Assembly (NCBI RefSeq): GCF_029633825.1
Contig: NZ_CP090641.1
Span: 434,001-498,000 of the forward strand
DNA from: Burkholderia contaminans
GTDB taxonomy: Bacteria > Pseudomonadota > Gammaproteobacteria > Burkholderiales > Burkholderiaceae
Length of the DNA: 64,000 nucleotides
Direction: 5' to 3'
Shown here piece by piece: positions 26,910 through 35,719 of this stretch. Within the stretch, counting starts at the first letter, position 1; each line of letters starts with the position of its first letter. The position numbers were made by a program, and so were the translations under genes. The notes below the pieces were generated by a model that was not told the origin of the DNA, searched no databases, and saw only the letters and a list, made by a program, of their open reading frames with translations.

Positions 26910-28004
26910 TCAAACATCCGGATCCGGAATCCGCGCCGACTGAATCACGACCAGCGTGTCCCCCTTTTCGATCCGGCACGGCGGATCCTCGTAGAACGAA
27001 AAGATCTTCCCGCATCGATCGAGCCCGACGACGATCGCGCCCGGCACGACGTTCGTCATGCACCCGACCTCCTGCGGCATCGCCTCGCGCTCCAGCAGCG
27101 TCGCGCGGCCGCGCGTCGACAGCATGTCGTTCACGAACGGCACGATATAGCGGCTATGCACGGCATCCGCGAGCAGCAGCGCGCCGATCTTCGTCGACGA
27201 CACGATCACGTCGGCGCCCGCCTGCCGCAGTTGACGCTGGTACAGGTTCTCCTGGATCCGCACGACGATCTTCGTATCGGGCGCGATGCTGCGCACCGAC
27301 AACGTGAGCAGGATCGCGGTCGGATCGTCGGTCACCGAAATGATCACGGCCTTCGCTTCACGCACCTGTGCCTGCTGCAGCAGATCCTCGTGCGCGGGAT
27401 CGCCGAGCAATCCCGCCACGCCGAGCGACGTCGCGGCCTCGATCGCCTGCTGCTGCGAATCGATCACGATGAGCGTCGCCGGATCGACGCCGCTCTCGAG
27501 CAGTTCGCGCACCGCGATCGAGCCGGACAGGCCATAGCCGCAGACGACGATGTGATCGGACAATTGTTTCTGCAGGCGTTTCATGCGGAATTCCTCGATG
27601 ACGCGCTGGATCACGAACTGATACGCCGTGCCCAGGAAAATGAACCAGATGACGATGCGGATCGGCACGATGAAGAACGCATCGATCAGGCGCGCCCGCG
27701 CGGTGACGGGCACGATGTCGCCATAGCCGACCGTCGCGACCGTGACCATCGTGAAGTACACGAGATCGGAGACGGTCATCGGCGTGCTCTTGGTCGAATC
27801 GCGCAACCCGTCGCGATCGAGATACAGCACGAGGAACGCGAGCGTGCACAGCAGCACGACCGCGCCGATACGGAACAGCAGCGTGCGCCGCGGCGACGTC
27901 GCGGGACGCGTGAACAGCGTGCGCGCACGCGGCGCCTGCCACGGGTTGCGGGCGCGACGCAGGCGTGAGCGCAACGAGCGGCGCTGGGCGGAAGGCGAAG
28001 CCAA
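26910..28004 (-). CDS. Voltage-independent K+ channel with RCK (TrkA-N/TrkA-C) domain
   Basis: 364 residues. TM1 is about residues 41-62, the pore loop carries the selectivity filter TVGYGD (91-96), and TM2 is about 108-132. An RCK/TrkA-N domain (GYGLSGSIAVRELLE, about 156 on) and a TrkA-C-like end follow. This is the two-TM, MthK/Kch-like architecture: an inner-membrane channel gated by a cytosolic ligand such as Ca2+ or nucleotide. It is a single-gene unit, with its start 84 bp from the stop of the FAD oxidoreductase upstream. Confidence 0.9.
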   Translation of the reverse strand: MASPSAQRRSLRSRLRRARNPWQAPRARTLFTRPATSPRRTLLFRIGAVVLLCTLAFLVLYLDRDGLRDSTKSTPMTVSDLVYFTMVTVATVGYGDIVPVTARARLIDAFFIVPIRIVIWFIFLGTAYQFVIQRVIEEFRMKRLQKQLSDHIVVCGYGLSGSIAVRELLESGVDPATLIVIDSQQQAIEAATSLGVAGLLGDPAHEDLLQQAQVREAKAVIISVTDDPTAILLTLSVRSIAPDTKIVVRIQENLYQRQLRQAGADVIVSSTKIGALLLADAVHSRYIVPFVNDMLSTRGRATLLEREAMPQEVGCMTNVVPGAIVVGLDRCGKIFSFYEDPPCRIEKGDTLVVIQSARIPDPDV

Positions 28005-28087
28005 CGGGGGAATCTCCTGAAGGATGCGGGCTCGATTCTACGATGGGTCGACCGCGGCCGGCCGACGTCAGCGCGCCGGCTCGTTCG

Positions 28088-29422
28088 TCACAGCATGCTG
28101 CGCGGCCGCACCATCGTGCCGTCGACGAAGCGCTGCGCGCGAAACGCCGACAGGTCGAGCGACGGTGCGCCGGTATCGATCCATTCGGCAAGCAGCCGCC
28201 CGACGATCGGCCCCATCGCGAAACCGTGGCCGCAGAACCCCGTCGCAATCGCCAGCCCGGACGGCGTGCCCGGCGCATCGATCACCGGAATGCCGTCGGG
28301 CAGCACGTCGATCAGGCCGGCCCAGGCCTCGACGATCTGCGCGTCCTTCAGCGCGGGAAAGATCGCCTTGAGCTTCGCGAGCGCGCGCGGCGCATGCGCG
28401 CGATTCGGCTGCGGTTGCGGATCGCGCGGCTCGATCGGCCCGGTCGCCCCGTTGATGCGGGCAAGCGCATCGCGCCATGCGGCCCCGTTCACGTGCAGCC
28501 GGAATTTGTCGCGCTGCGACCAGAACTGCGGCCAGAACAGGCTCAACCCGCGCAGGTGGCCGAGCGTCAGGTCGACGTCGACCTGCATGTCGTCGGCGAG
28601 ATTGATCGCACCGTTCTTGCGCTGCCGGATGCCGAGGCCGTGGCCCCACACCGTCGACGCCGACACCGGGGGCACCACATTGGTGCGCATGCAGGTGCCG
28701 CGCACGACGTGTTGCGGGAGCCGGATGCCGACGCCGTCGAGCAGCCGGAAGCTGGTCGCGCCGGCCGCGCAGATCACGCGCCGCGTGCGGATCGTGCCGC
28801 GCTCGGTCACGACGCCGACCACCGCGCCGCCGGCCGTCTCGATCGCGGTCACGCCGCAGCCTTCGAAGAAACGTGCGCCCGCCTCCGCGGCGCGCGCGGC
28901 GAACGCGGCGGCCACGCGACGCGGCTCGGCCTGCCCGTCGGTCGCGGTGTACAGCCCGCCGAGCGTGCGTGCGTCCGGCGAAAGGCCGCTGACGCGCTCG
29001 TCGATCTGCGCGCGGGTCAGCGTACGCGTGTCGAGCCCGTGCTCGCGCGCGACGGCGAGCCACGCGTTGAACGACGCCCAGTCCGTTTCGTTGTCCGCAA
29101 TATAAAGACAGCCGCCCTGCCGCCATTCGAGATCGAAACCGAGGGTTTCCTCTAACTCCTCCCAGATCTTCATGCCGGCCATCATCAGCGGCACCTCGAC
29201 CGCTTCGCGACCCTGCTGCCGCACGAAGCCCCACGCACGGGTCGACTGCTGTCCGGCGATGCGCGACTTGTCGAGCACGACGGCCTTCAGGCCGCGCAGG
29301 CCCAGATAATATGCGGCTGCGCAGCCCATGATGCCGGCGCCGGCGATCACGACGTCGGCTTCAAGCGGGAATGGCGTGTCGGCGAGGGTCAGGGCATCAT
29401 GCAGCGGATAGGTTGTCGTCAT
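28088..29422 (-). CDS. FAD-dependent D-amino-acid/glycine oxidase-like (DAO family) oxidoreductase
   Basis: 444 residues. Dinucleotide motif VVIAGAGIMGCAAAYYLGLR near residues 24-43, then DKSRIAGQQSTRAW. The C-terminus has GLIDVLPDGIPVIDAPG and GFCGHGFAMGP, the flavin-contact pattern of the DAO/sarcosine oxidase-beta family. It oxidises a secondary or primary amine; the substrate is not readable. ATG 29422 (MTTTYPLHDALTL) follows ACAGGAAACA. It is divergent from the BetR-type regulator at 29647, which may control it. Confidence 0.88.
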   Translation of the reverse strand: MTTTYPLHDALTLADTPFPLEADVVIAGAGIMGCAAAYYLGLRGLKAVVLDKSRIAGQQSTRAWGFVRQQGREAVEVPLMMAGMKIWEELEETLGFDLEWRQGGCLYIADNETDWASFNAWLAVAREHGLDTRTLTRAQIDERVSGLSPDARTLGGLYTATDGQAEPRRVAAAFAARAAEAGARFFEGCGVTAIETAGGAVVGVVTERGTIRTRRVICAAGATSFRLLDGVGIRLPQHVVRGTCMRTNVVPPVSASTVWGHGLGIRQRKNGAINLADDMQVDVDLTLGHLRGLSLFWPQFWSQRDKFRLHVNGAAWRDALARINGATGPIEPRDPQPQPNRAHAPRALAKLKAIFPALKDAQIVEAWAGLIDVLPDGIPVIDAPGTPSGLAIATGFCGHGFAMGPIVGRLLAEWIDTGAPSLDLSAFRAQRFVDGTMVRPRSML

Positions 29423-29646
29423 TGTTTCCTGTCAGGCGTTAATGCATTCGAATGTGGGCGGCGGTGGTAACGTCGTGACACACCTTTCACACAAACGCAC
29501 CTTTCGCCACGCTGAATAACGACCATTTTGCGGTAAAGTTATCTCTTCTGCGCGTGGCCGGTCGGCTCGCCCCTGGACGTCATGAAGACTGTCCGTCGAG
29601 ACTGCCGCAAGGCGTCGTTCTGAACGTCACGATCCGTTCCCGTAGC

Positions 29647-30501
29647 ATGACCACTGAAGCAATCACCACGGATTCCCTCGCGGTTGCCGAGCGCGTGCGC
29701 GAGCTGATGACCCGCAACGGCATCGGCAAGCGCCAGCAGACCACCGAGCTGTGCCGCATCCTCGACCTGAGTTTCTCGCAAGGCCACCGCAAGCTGCGCG
29801 GCAGCAGCCCCTGGACGCTCGCGCAGATCAAGAAAGTCGCCGAAGCGTACGGCGAACCCGCCGCGCAGCTGTTCGGCGCGCAAACGCTCGACCCCGGCAT
29901 GGTCGGCGCCTATTCCCAGGAAGCCGTCCTTTACGCGGGCGTCGCCGAGATTCCGTGCACCGCATGGATCGGCGCGCCGCTCGAAGCCGGCGCGCGCCCC
30001 GAATTCGTCGCGTACGAACAAAACGGCCGCTGGCGCGTGCTGCGCCACACCGGCGTGCTGTACCAGAACGCCTACGACGTGCACAAGATCGAGATCTATC
30101 CGCGCCGCGCGGAAAGCGACAAGCTCGTCGTCGCGGTGATCGACCCCGATCGCGTCAGCGCAACCGAGCTGTGCCGCTATCTCGAACGCCAGGGTTTCGC
30201 GACCGCCGCATTCGACGGCCTCGCGCCGTTCGTCGACGCGCTGCAGGGCCAGGCGTTCGACGCGGTCCTGACCGAATGGCTGTTCGACGACAGCACGGCC
30301 GCCACTGCGATCAAGGCCGTGCGCACGTCCGACAACCCGGGTGCGCCGATCTTCGTGCTGACCGGCGACCTGCTCACCGGCCGCGCGAGCGAAGCCGACA
30401 TCAGCGAAGTGATTCGCGCGTTCGACGTCGTCTGCTACGAAAAGCCCGCGCGCATGGCAATCCTCAGCGCCGATCTCGCGAAACGGCTCGCCCGCGGATA
30501 A
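29647..30501 (+). CDS. BetR-type HTH regulator with degenerate receiver domain
   Basis: 284 residues. Residues 10-80 (RELMTRNGIGKRQQTTELCR, LSFSQGHRKLRGSSPWTLAQ) match the BetR helix-turn-helix domain. An uncharacterised middle part (85-155) leads to a receiver-like fold at 158-282. The usual phospho-acceptor Asp is Glu210 (FDAVLTEW), while Thr239 (FVLTGD) and Lys266 (YEKPAR) remain. It may therefore act without a kinase, fixed in an active-like form. The start is MTTEAITTDS; the frame is open to 29554 without a better signal. Divergent from the DAO gene, and upstream of the helicase gene by 126 bp. Confidence 0.75.
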   Translation: MTTEAITTDSLAVAERVRELMTRNGIGKRQQTTELCRILDLSFSQGHRKLRGSSPWTLAQIKKVAEAYGEPAAQLFGAQTLDPGMVGAYSQEAVLYAGVAEIPCTAWIGAPLEAGARPEFVAYEQNGRWRVLRHTGVLYQNAYDVHKIEIYPRRAESDKLVVAVIDPDRVSATELCRYLERQGFATAAFDGLAPFVDALQGQAFDAVLTEWLFDDSTAATAIKAVRTSDNPGAPIFVLTGDLLTGRASEADISEVIRAFDVVCYEKPARMAILSADLAKRLARG

Positions 30502-30627
30502 CGCCCCCGGGCCGTTCCTCCTCCGGACGGCCGGCGTCCGCGCGGTACGGCGGTCGTGAACAGGTGCACAGCTCAGTACAATAGCCGCACCCGTTCACGC
30601 CCACGCCGGCATCCGCCGCCCGACGCC

Positions 30628-32295
30628 ATGGCCCGCCTCATCCCCGACGACTGGAAAAGCCTCGCCGCGACCGGCGCGGCCGAACGCGAGCGCGAAACGC
30701 TCGCCGCGCTCGAACACGCGCTGCCCGACAGCTACACCGTGTATCACGGCGTGCACTGGACCCGCGCCGACCAGGCGTTCTCGGTATTCGGCGAGGCCGC
30801 GTTCGTCGTCGTGAGCCCGGCCGGCCGCGTGCTGCTGATCGAGCAGAAGGCCGGCTTCCTGCGCGAAACGCCGAAGGGGCTCGTGAAGGTCTATCTGCAG
30901 AAGGAACGCAACGTCCCGATCCAGCTCGCGCGCACGCAGGAAACCCTGCATCGGCGCCTGACGGCCGCGCTCGGCGCGGGCGTCTACGGCGTCGAGGCGC
31001 TGCTGTACTGCCCCGACTACTCGATCCGCGACGCATCGATCGCCGGCGTCGCGGCCGACCGCATCGTCGATGCGTCGCGCAAGGCGCAGCTCGCGCAGGT
31101 GATCCTGCGGATCCTGCCGGAAGACGACGAGCACTTCCCGAACGCGCCGAAACTCCACCATTTCCTCGCGGACGAGCTCGCGCTCACGCCCGACACGAGC
31201 GCGCTCGTCGGTCAGGCCGGCACGCTCGTCACGCGGCTGTCGGGCGGGCTCGCCGCGTGGGCGCGCCAGCTCGAATTCACGCCGTTCCGGCTGCGCGTCA
31301 CCGGCACGGCCGGCTCGGGCAAGACGCAGCTCGCCGTACAGGCGATGCGCGATGCGGTCGCGGCCGGCAAGCGCGTGCTCTACGTGTGTTTCAACCGGCC
31401 GCTCGCTGACTACATCGCGCGCATCGCGCCGCCCGGCGCGAAGATCGCGAACTACCACCAGCTGTGCGACTGGGTCGCGCGCGACGGCGGCTATACGCCC
31501 GACTTCCAGGTGCCCGGCGAATTCGAGCGGCTCGAGGCGCGCTTCGCAGATACGCCGATTCCGGGGCACTGGCGCTTCGACGTGCTGGTCGTCGACGAAG
31601 GGCAGGATTTCCATGCGCCATGGGCGGCCGCCCTGGAGCGCTTGCTGGCGCCGGACGGCGCATGGTGGTGGCTGGAAGATCCGCTGCAGAACCTGTACAT
31701 GCGCGAGCCCGTCGCGCTGCCGGGCTGGGTCACGCTGAAGGCGCTCACGAACTACCGCAGCCCGCGCGACCTGCTTGAATTCGTGCGCGACATCGTCGGC
31801 CGGGTCGAGCCGCTGGCGGCCGAGCTGCGCTCGGGCAGCCCGTTCGACGGTTCGGATCCGTCGGTGTCGTCGTACGGGGAAGAAGGCGCGTCGGGAGACG
31901 CACTGGCCGATGCCTGCATCGATGCGACCAAGCGGGCGATCACGCACGCGCTGTCGCTCGGCTTCCGCAAGCAGGACATCGCGGTGCTGTCGTATCGCGG
32001 CCGCGAAGGCTCGGTGCTCGCGCCGCTCGACCAGCTCGGCCCGCACCGGCTCAAGAGCTTTACCGGCAAGTACGACCTGTTCGGCAATCCGGAGTATCGC
32101 GAAGGCGACGTGCTGCTCGATTCGATCTACCGCTTCAAGGGCCAGTCGGCACCGTGCGTGATCCTTACCGAGGTCGACTTCGACACGCTCGACGCGCGTG
32201 CCGCGCGCAAGCTGTTCGTCGGCGCGACGCGGGCGACGATGAAGCTGCTGATCGTCGCGTCGTCGCGCGCGGCCGCCCAACTCGCGGCCGTCTGA
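30628..32295 (+). CDS. NERD-domain UvrD/Rep-like ATPase (helicase)
   Basis: 555 residues from ATG 30628 (MARLIPDDWKS). Residues about 15-150 form a NERD (nuclease-related) domain (ERETLAALEHALPDSYTVYH, VLLIEQKAGFL). Walker A GTAGSGKT is near residue 226, Walker B VVDEGQDF near 320, and the SF1 motif VI-like FVGATRA near 530. It is shorter than true UvrD helicases, with an abbreviated 2B region. Such NERD-helicases are widespread and poorly understood; DNA repair or defence roles are possible. It is convergent with the chemoreceptor gene. Confidence 0.85.
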   Translation: MARLIPDDWKSLAATGAAERERETLAALEHALPDSYTVYHGVHWTRADQAFSVFGEAAFVVVSPAGRVLLIEQKAGFLRETPKGLVKVYLQKERNVPIQLARTQETLHRRLTAALGAGVYGVEALLYCPDYSIRDASIAGVAADRIVDASRKAQLAQVILRILPEDDEHFPNAPKLHHFLADELALTPDTSALVGQAGTLVTRLSGGLAAWARQLEFTPFRLRVTGTAGSGKTQLAVQAMRDAVAAGKRVLYVCFNRPLADYIARIAPPGAKIANYHQLCDWVARDGGYTPDFQVPGEFERLEARFADTPIPGHWRFDVLVVDEGQDFHAPWAAALERLLAPDGAWWWLEDPLQNLYMREPVALPGWVTLKALTNYRSPRDLLEFVRDIVGRVEPLAAELRSGSPFDGSDPSVSSYGEEGASGDALADACIDATKRAITHALSLGFRKQDIAVLSYRGREGSVLAPLDQLGPHRLKSFTGKYDLFGNPEYREGDVLLDSIYRFKGQSAPCVILTEVDFDTLDARAARKLFVGATRATMKLLIVASSRAAAQLAAV

Positions 32296-32313
32296 CGTAA
32301 CGGGCGGCCGGCA

Positions 32314-32331
32314 GGCGGGCAAGCGCCCGCC
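32314..32331. terminator. Bidirectional hairpin between convergent genes
   Basis: GGCGGGC (32314-32320) pairs with GCCCGCC (32325-32331) over AAGC. It lies between the helicase stop (32295) and the chemoreceptor stop (32351). No T run on either side. Confidence 0.45.
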
Positions 32332-32350
32332 CGTGGCCGCTCGCGGTCGA

Positions 32351-33910
32351 TCAGGCGACGCGGAACGCGCCGACCGCGCGGCGCAGCCCGTCGGCCTGTT
32401 CTTCCAGCGATGCGGCCGCCGCCGCGGCCTGCTCGACGAGCGCAGCATTCTGCTGCGACACCTGGTCCATCTGCGACACCGCGCGGTTCACCTGCTCGAT
32501 CCCGTCGCGCTGCTCGTTCGACGCAGCCGCGATCTCCGTCATGATGCCCGTCACGCGGCCGATCGCCTGCTGGATGTCCTGCATCGTCGCGCCAGCCGTG
32601 CCGACGAGCCGCGAGCCGGTCGCGACGCGCTCCACCGATTCGCCGATCAGCGTGCGGATTTCCTTCGCCGCCGACGCCGAGCGTTGCGCGAGCGTGCGCA
32701 CCTCGCCCGCGACCACCGCGAAGCCGCGGCCCTGCTCGCCCGCGCGCGCGGCTTCGACCGCCGCGTTCAGCGCGAGGATGTTGGTCTGGAACGCGATGCC
32801 CTCGATCGTGCCGATGATGTCGGCGACCTTCTGCGAGCTCTGGTCGATCTCGTTCATCGTGCCGATCACTTCGCCAACCACCGTCGCGCCGCGCGTGGCG
32901 ATCTCGCTCGCGGTATCCGCGCAGGCCTGCGCTTCCATCGCATTGTCCGCGTTCTGCTTCACGGTCGCGGTGAGTTGCTCCATGCTCGCGGCCGTCTGCT
33001 GCAGCGCGGACGCCTGTTCCTCGGTGCGCTGCGACAGGTCGGTGTTGCCTGCCGCGATCTGGTGCGTCGCCGTCGAGATCGCTTCGGAGCCCTGGCTGAC
33101 CTGGCGGACCGTATCCGCGAGACTGCGCTGCATGCCGGTCACGCCCTTGACCAGCTCGGCCATCTCGTCGCGCGACGACCAGTGCACTTCAGACGTCAGG
33201 TCGCCGTCCGACAGACGGCGGAAATGCGACAGCAGGCGGTTCACCGGCTGCGTGATCGCATAGTGCAGGCCGATCGCGCAACCGAGGCACGCGGCCAGGC
33301 CGAATGCGATACCGGCGATCGCGCCCGCGCGCATCCAGCCGTAATAAGTTTGCGCGGTGTCGTACACGTCCTTGCCGCGTGCGACCTGGTACGCATCGAG
33401 CGCATCGGTCGCCTGCGTGAGCGCGACCGACAGCGGCGGCGCAACCGACATCAGCAGCCGGTCGGCCTCGTCGCGACGGCCGTCGCGAACCGCGTCGATC
33501 ATCGGCTTCAGCGCCTGCCCGATCAGCGCCTGGCGCGCGGCGTCGAGGCGGCTCGCGAGCGGGCCTTCGTCGCCGTCGTGCGGCATCGACGCGTAGCCGC
33601 GCCAGGCGGTGTCGGCCTTCGCGAGATAGCTCTCGGCCTTCTTGACGAGATCGGGCACTTCCGGCGCTTCCGGATGCAGCATCGCGCGGTCGAGCGTCGT
33701 GCGCACGATCGTCAGGTTCAGGCTGGCCGCCGACAGCGCGGTCTTTGCAGCCAGTTGCTGCGTATAAGCCTCGTCGAGCGCACGGTTCGAGCTCTGCATG
33801 CCGGCGAGGCCGATCAGCCCCGACACGACGAGCAGCACGGCGACGAGGCCGAGCGTGGAGAAGATCCGCGTACGGATCGAGAAACGGGAAAACAGGGCGT
33901 TCAGGTTCAT
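32351..33910 (-). CDS. Methyl-accepting chemotaxis protein
   Basis: 519 residues from ATG 33910 (MNLNALFSRFSIRTRIFSTL); the longer frame to 33958 adds no family sequence, and no clear ribosome site is seen. TM1 is about 13-35, a four-helix-bundle periplasmic sensor (about 36-190) follows, then TM2 (about 190-215, AGIAFGLAACLGCAIGLHYA), HAMP, and the signalling domain with the highly conserved hairpin tip (GIAFQTNILALNAAVEAARA, then GEQGRGFAVVAGEVRTLAQR). It senses an unknown ligand and signals to CheA/CheW at the pole. Divergent from the DHA2 efflux gene. Confidence 0.95.
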   Translation of the reverse strand: MNLNALFSRFSIRTRIFSTLGLVAVLLVVSGLIGLAGMQSSNRALDEAYTQQLAAKTALSAASLNLTIVRTTLDRAMLHPEAPEVPDLVKKAESYLAKADTAWRGYASMPHDGDEGPLASRLDAARQALIGQALKPMIDAVRDGRRDEADRLLMSVAPPLSVALTQATDALDAYQVARGKDVYDTAQTYYGWMRAGAIAGIAFGLAACLGCAIGLHYAITQPVNRLLSHFRRLSDGDLTSEVHWSSRDEMAELVKGVTGMQRSLADTVRQVSQGSEAISTATHQIAAGNTDLSQRTEEQASALQQTAASMEQLTATVKQNADNAMEAQACADTASEIATRGATVVGEVIGTMNEIDQSSQKVADIIGTIEGIAFQTNILALNAAVEAARAGEQGRGFAVVAGEVRTLAQRSASAAKEIRTLIGESVERVATGSRLVGTAGATMQDIQQAIGRVTGIMTEIAAASNEQRDGIEQVNRAVSQMDQVSQQNAALVEQAAAAAASLEEQADGLRRAVGAFRVA

Positions 33911-34078
33911 GACGGGACGTGAGCGGTGAAAAGTGCCGCGGCAATCGGTCCGCAGCACTCTGTATTACGGTTTGCCTGCAAAAAACTTGAGCCGGTCCCC
34001 GCTTTCCCCTGATCCCGGTCAATTTTCCGGGCCGGCAATCTCCTGTTACGGTTGCAACACATTGAGGCTGGGCAGAAA

Positions 34079-34107
34079 TTGACCAGTCAACTATCCGCCG
34101 CTATAGT
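34079..34107 (+). promoter_or_regulatory. Sigma-70 promoter with palindromic -35 for the DHA2 gene
   Basis: TTGACC (34079-34084), 17-nt spacer, TATAGT (34102-34107): near-consensus. The -35 region is itself part of the palindrome TTGACCAGTCAA (34079-34090), a possible operator. The start codon at 34126 gives a leader of only about a dozen bases. Confidence 0.6.
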
Positions 34108-34125
34108 TCGACACAATTCCCTGCC

Positions 34126-35655
34126 ATGGCAGATATCTCGATGACAACCGACACCCTCCTCCCTCCGCCGGCCGCCGAAACGGCCCGCCGCGACGCGCCG
34201 ACCGGGCTGATCGTCGGCGCGCTGCTGCTCGTCATGCTGCTGTCCGCACTCGACCAGACGATCGTGTCGACCGCGCTGCCAACGATCGTCGGCGAGCTCG
34301 GCGGGCTCGACCAGTTGTCGTGGGTCGTCACCGCGTACCTGCTCTCCTCCACCGTCGTGCTGCCGCTGTACGGCAAGCTCGGCGACCTGTACGGCCGCAA
34401 GGTCGTGCTGCAGGCCGCGATCGTGCTGTTCCTGGCGGGGTCCGCACTATGCGGCGTCGCGCAGGACATGACGCAGCTGATCGTGCTGCGCGCGCTGCAG
34501 GGGCTGGGCGGCGGCGGCCTGATGGTCGTCACGATGGCCGCGATCGGCGATCTGGTGCCGCCCGATCGCCGTGCGCGCTACCAGGGGATGTTCGGCGGCG
34601 TGTACGGCCTCGCGACGATCATCGGCCCGCTGCTCGGCGGCTTCCTGGTCGAGCACCTGTCGTGGCGCTGGATCTTCACGATCAACCTGCCGCTCGGCTT
34701 TCTCGCGCTCGCGGTGATCGGCGTCGCGTTCCGGCCGCACACCGCGCACGTGAAGCACCGGATCGACTACATGGGCGCCGCATTCCTCGCCACCGCCCTC
34801 ACCTGCGTGATCCTGTTCACGAGCGAAGGTGGCTCGCTGCTGCCGTGGACGTCGCCGCAACTGTGGATGACGCTCGTGCTCGGCGTCGTCGCGATCGGCG
34901 GCTTCATTTACGAAGAGCGGCTCGCGGCCGAGCCGATCATGCCGCTCGAACTGTTTCGCCATCGCACCTTCGTGCTGGTCAGCCTGATCGGCTTCGTCGT
35001 CGGTATCGCACTGTTCGGCTCGGTCACGTTCATCCCGCTCTACCTGCAGGTCGTGAAGGGCTCGACGCCGTCGCAGGCCGGGATGCAGTTGCTGCCGATG
35101 ATGGGCGGGATGCTCGTGACGTCGATCGTCAGCGGCCGGCTGATCTCGCGGCTCGGCTCGTACCGGATGTTCCCGATCCTGGGCACGCTGACCGGCGGCA
35201 TCGCGATGGCGCTGCTGTCGACGCTGACGCTCGATACGCCGCTGCACACGATGTACGCGTACATGGCGCTGCTCGGGATCGGCCTCGGCATGGTGATGCC
35301 CGTGCTGACGCTCGCCGTGCAGAACACAGTCGAATTCCGGCACATGGGCGTCGCGACGTCGGGCGCGACGCTGTTCCGCTCGATCGGCGGTTCGCTCGGT
35401 GTCGCGGCGTTCGGCGCGCTGTTCTCGCACGGGCTGCAGTCGCGGGTGACGGCTGCGCTGCCGGCCGGCACGGCGCTGCCGCCGGCACTCGGCCCGGCCG
35501 CCGTTCACCAGTTGCCGGAGGCCGTGCGCGACGCGTACCTGCATGCGTTCGCCGGTTCGCTGCATGTCGTGTACCTGTCCGCGGCGACGGTCATCGCGAT
35601 CGCGTTCGTGCTCGCGTGGTTCGTCGAGGATGCGCCGCTGCGCAAGCACAACTGA
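34126..35655 (+). CDS. DHA2-family MFS multidrug efflux transporter
   Basis: 509 residues with about 14 hydrophobic helices. Helix 1 LIVGALLLVMLLSALDQTIV, motif A-like GKLGDLYGRK, motif C-like GPLLGGFLVE and the DHA2 D1 motif SALDQTIVSTALPTIVGELG all fit. Members export drugs or toxic organics by proton antiport. ATG 34126 (MADISMTTD) or 34141 are both possible; no strong ribosome site is seen. No HlyD or outer-membrane partner is adjacent, so it likely acts alone. Its predicted promoter has an operator-like -35 region. Confidence 0.92.
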   Translation: MADISMTTDTLLPPPAAETARRDAPTGLIVGALLLVMLLSALDQTIVSTALPTIVGELGGLDQLSWVVTAYLLSSTVVLPLYGKLGDLYGRKVVLQAAIVLFLAGSALCGVAQDMTQLIVLRALQGLGGGGLMVVTMAAIGDLVPPDRRARYQGMFGGVYGLATIIGPLLGGFLVEHLSWRWIFTINLPLGFLALAVIGVAFRPHTAHVKHRIDYMGAAFLATALTCVILFTSEGGSLLPWTSPQLWMTLVLGVVAIGGFIYEERLAAEPIMPLELFRHRTFVLVSLIGFVVGIALFGSVTFIPLYLQVVKGSTPSQAGMQLLPMMGGMLVTSIVSGRLISRLGSYRMFPILGTLTGGIAMALLSTLTLDTPLHTMYAYMALLGIGLGMVMPVLTLAVQNTVEFRHMGVATSGATLFRSIGGSLGVAAFGALFSHGLQSRVTAALPAGTALPPALGPAAVHQLPEAVRDAYLHAFAGSLHVVYLSAATVIAIAFVLAWFVEDAPLRKHN

Positions 35656-35719
35656 GTCTCCCGTGGAGCGGATCGCAATGCGAGCGTCGAGCCGCATCGC
35701 GATCCCGATCCGCCTCCGG

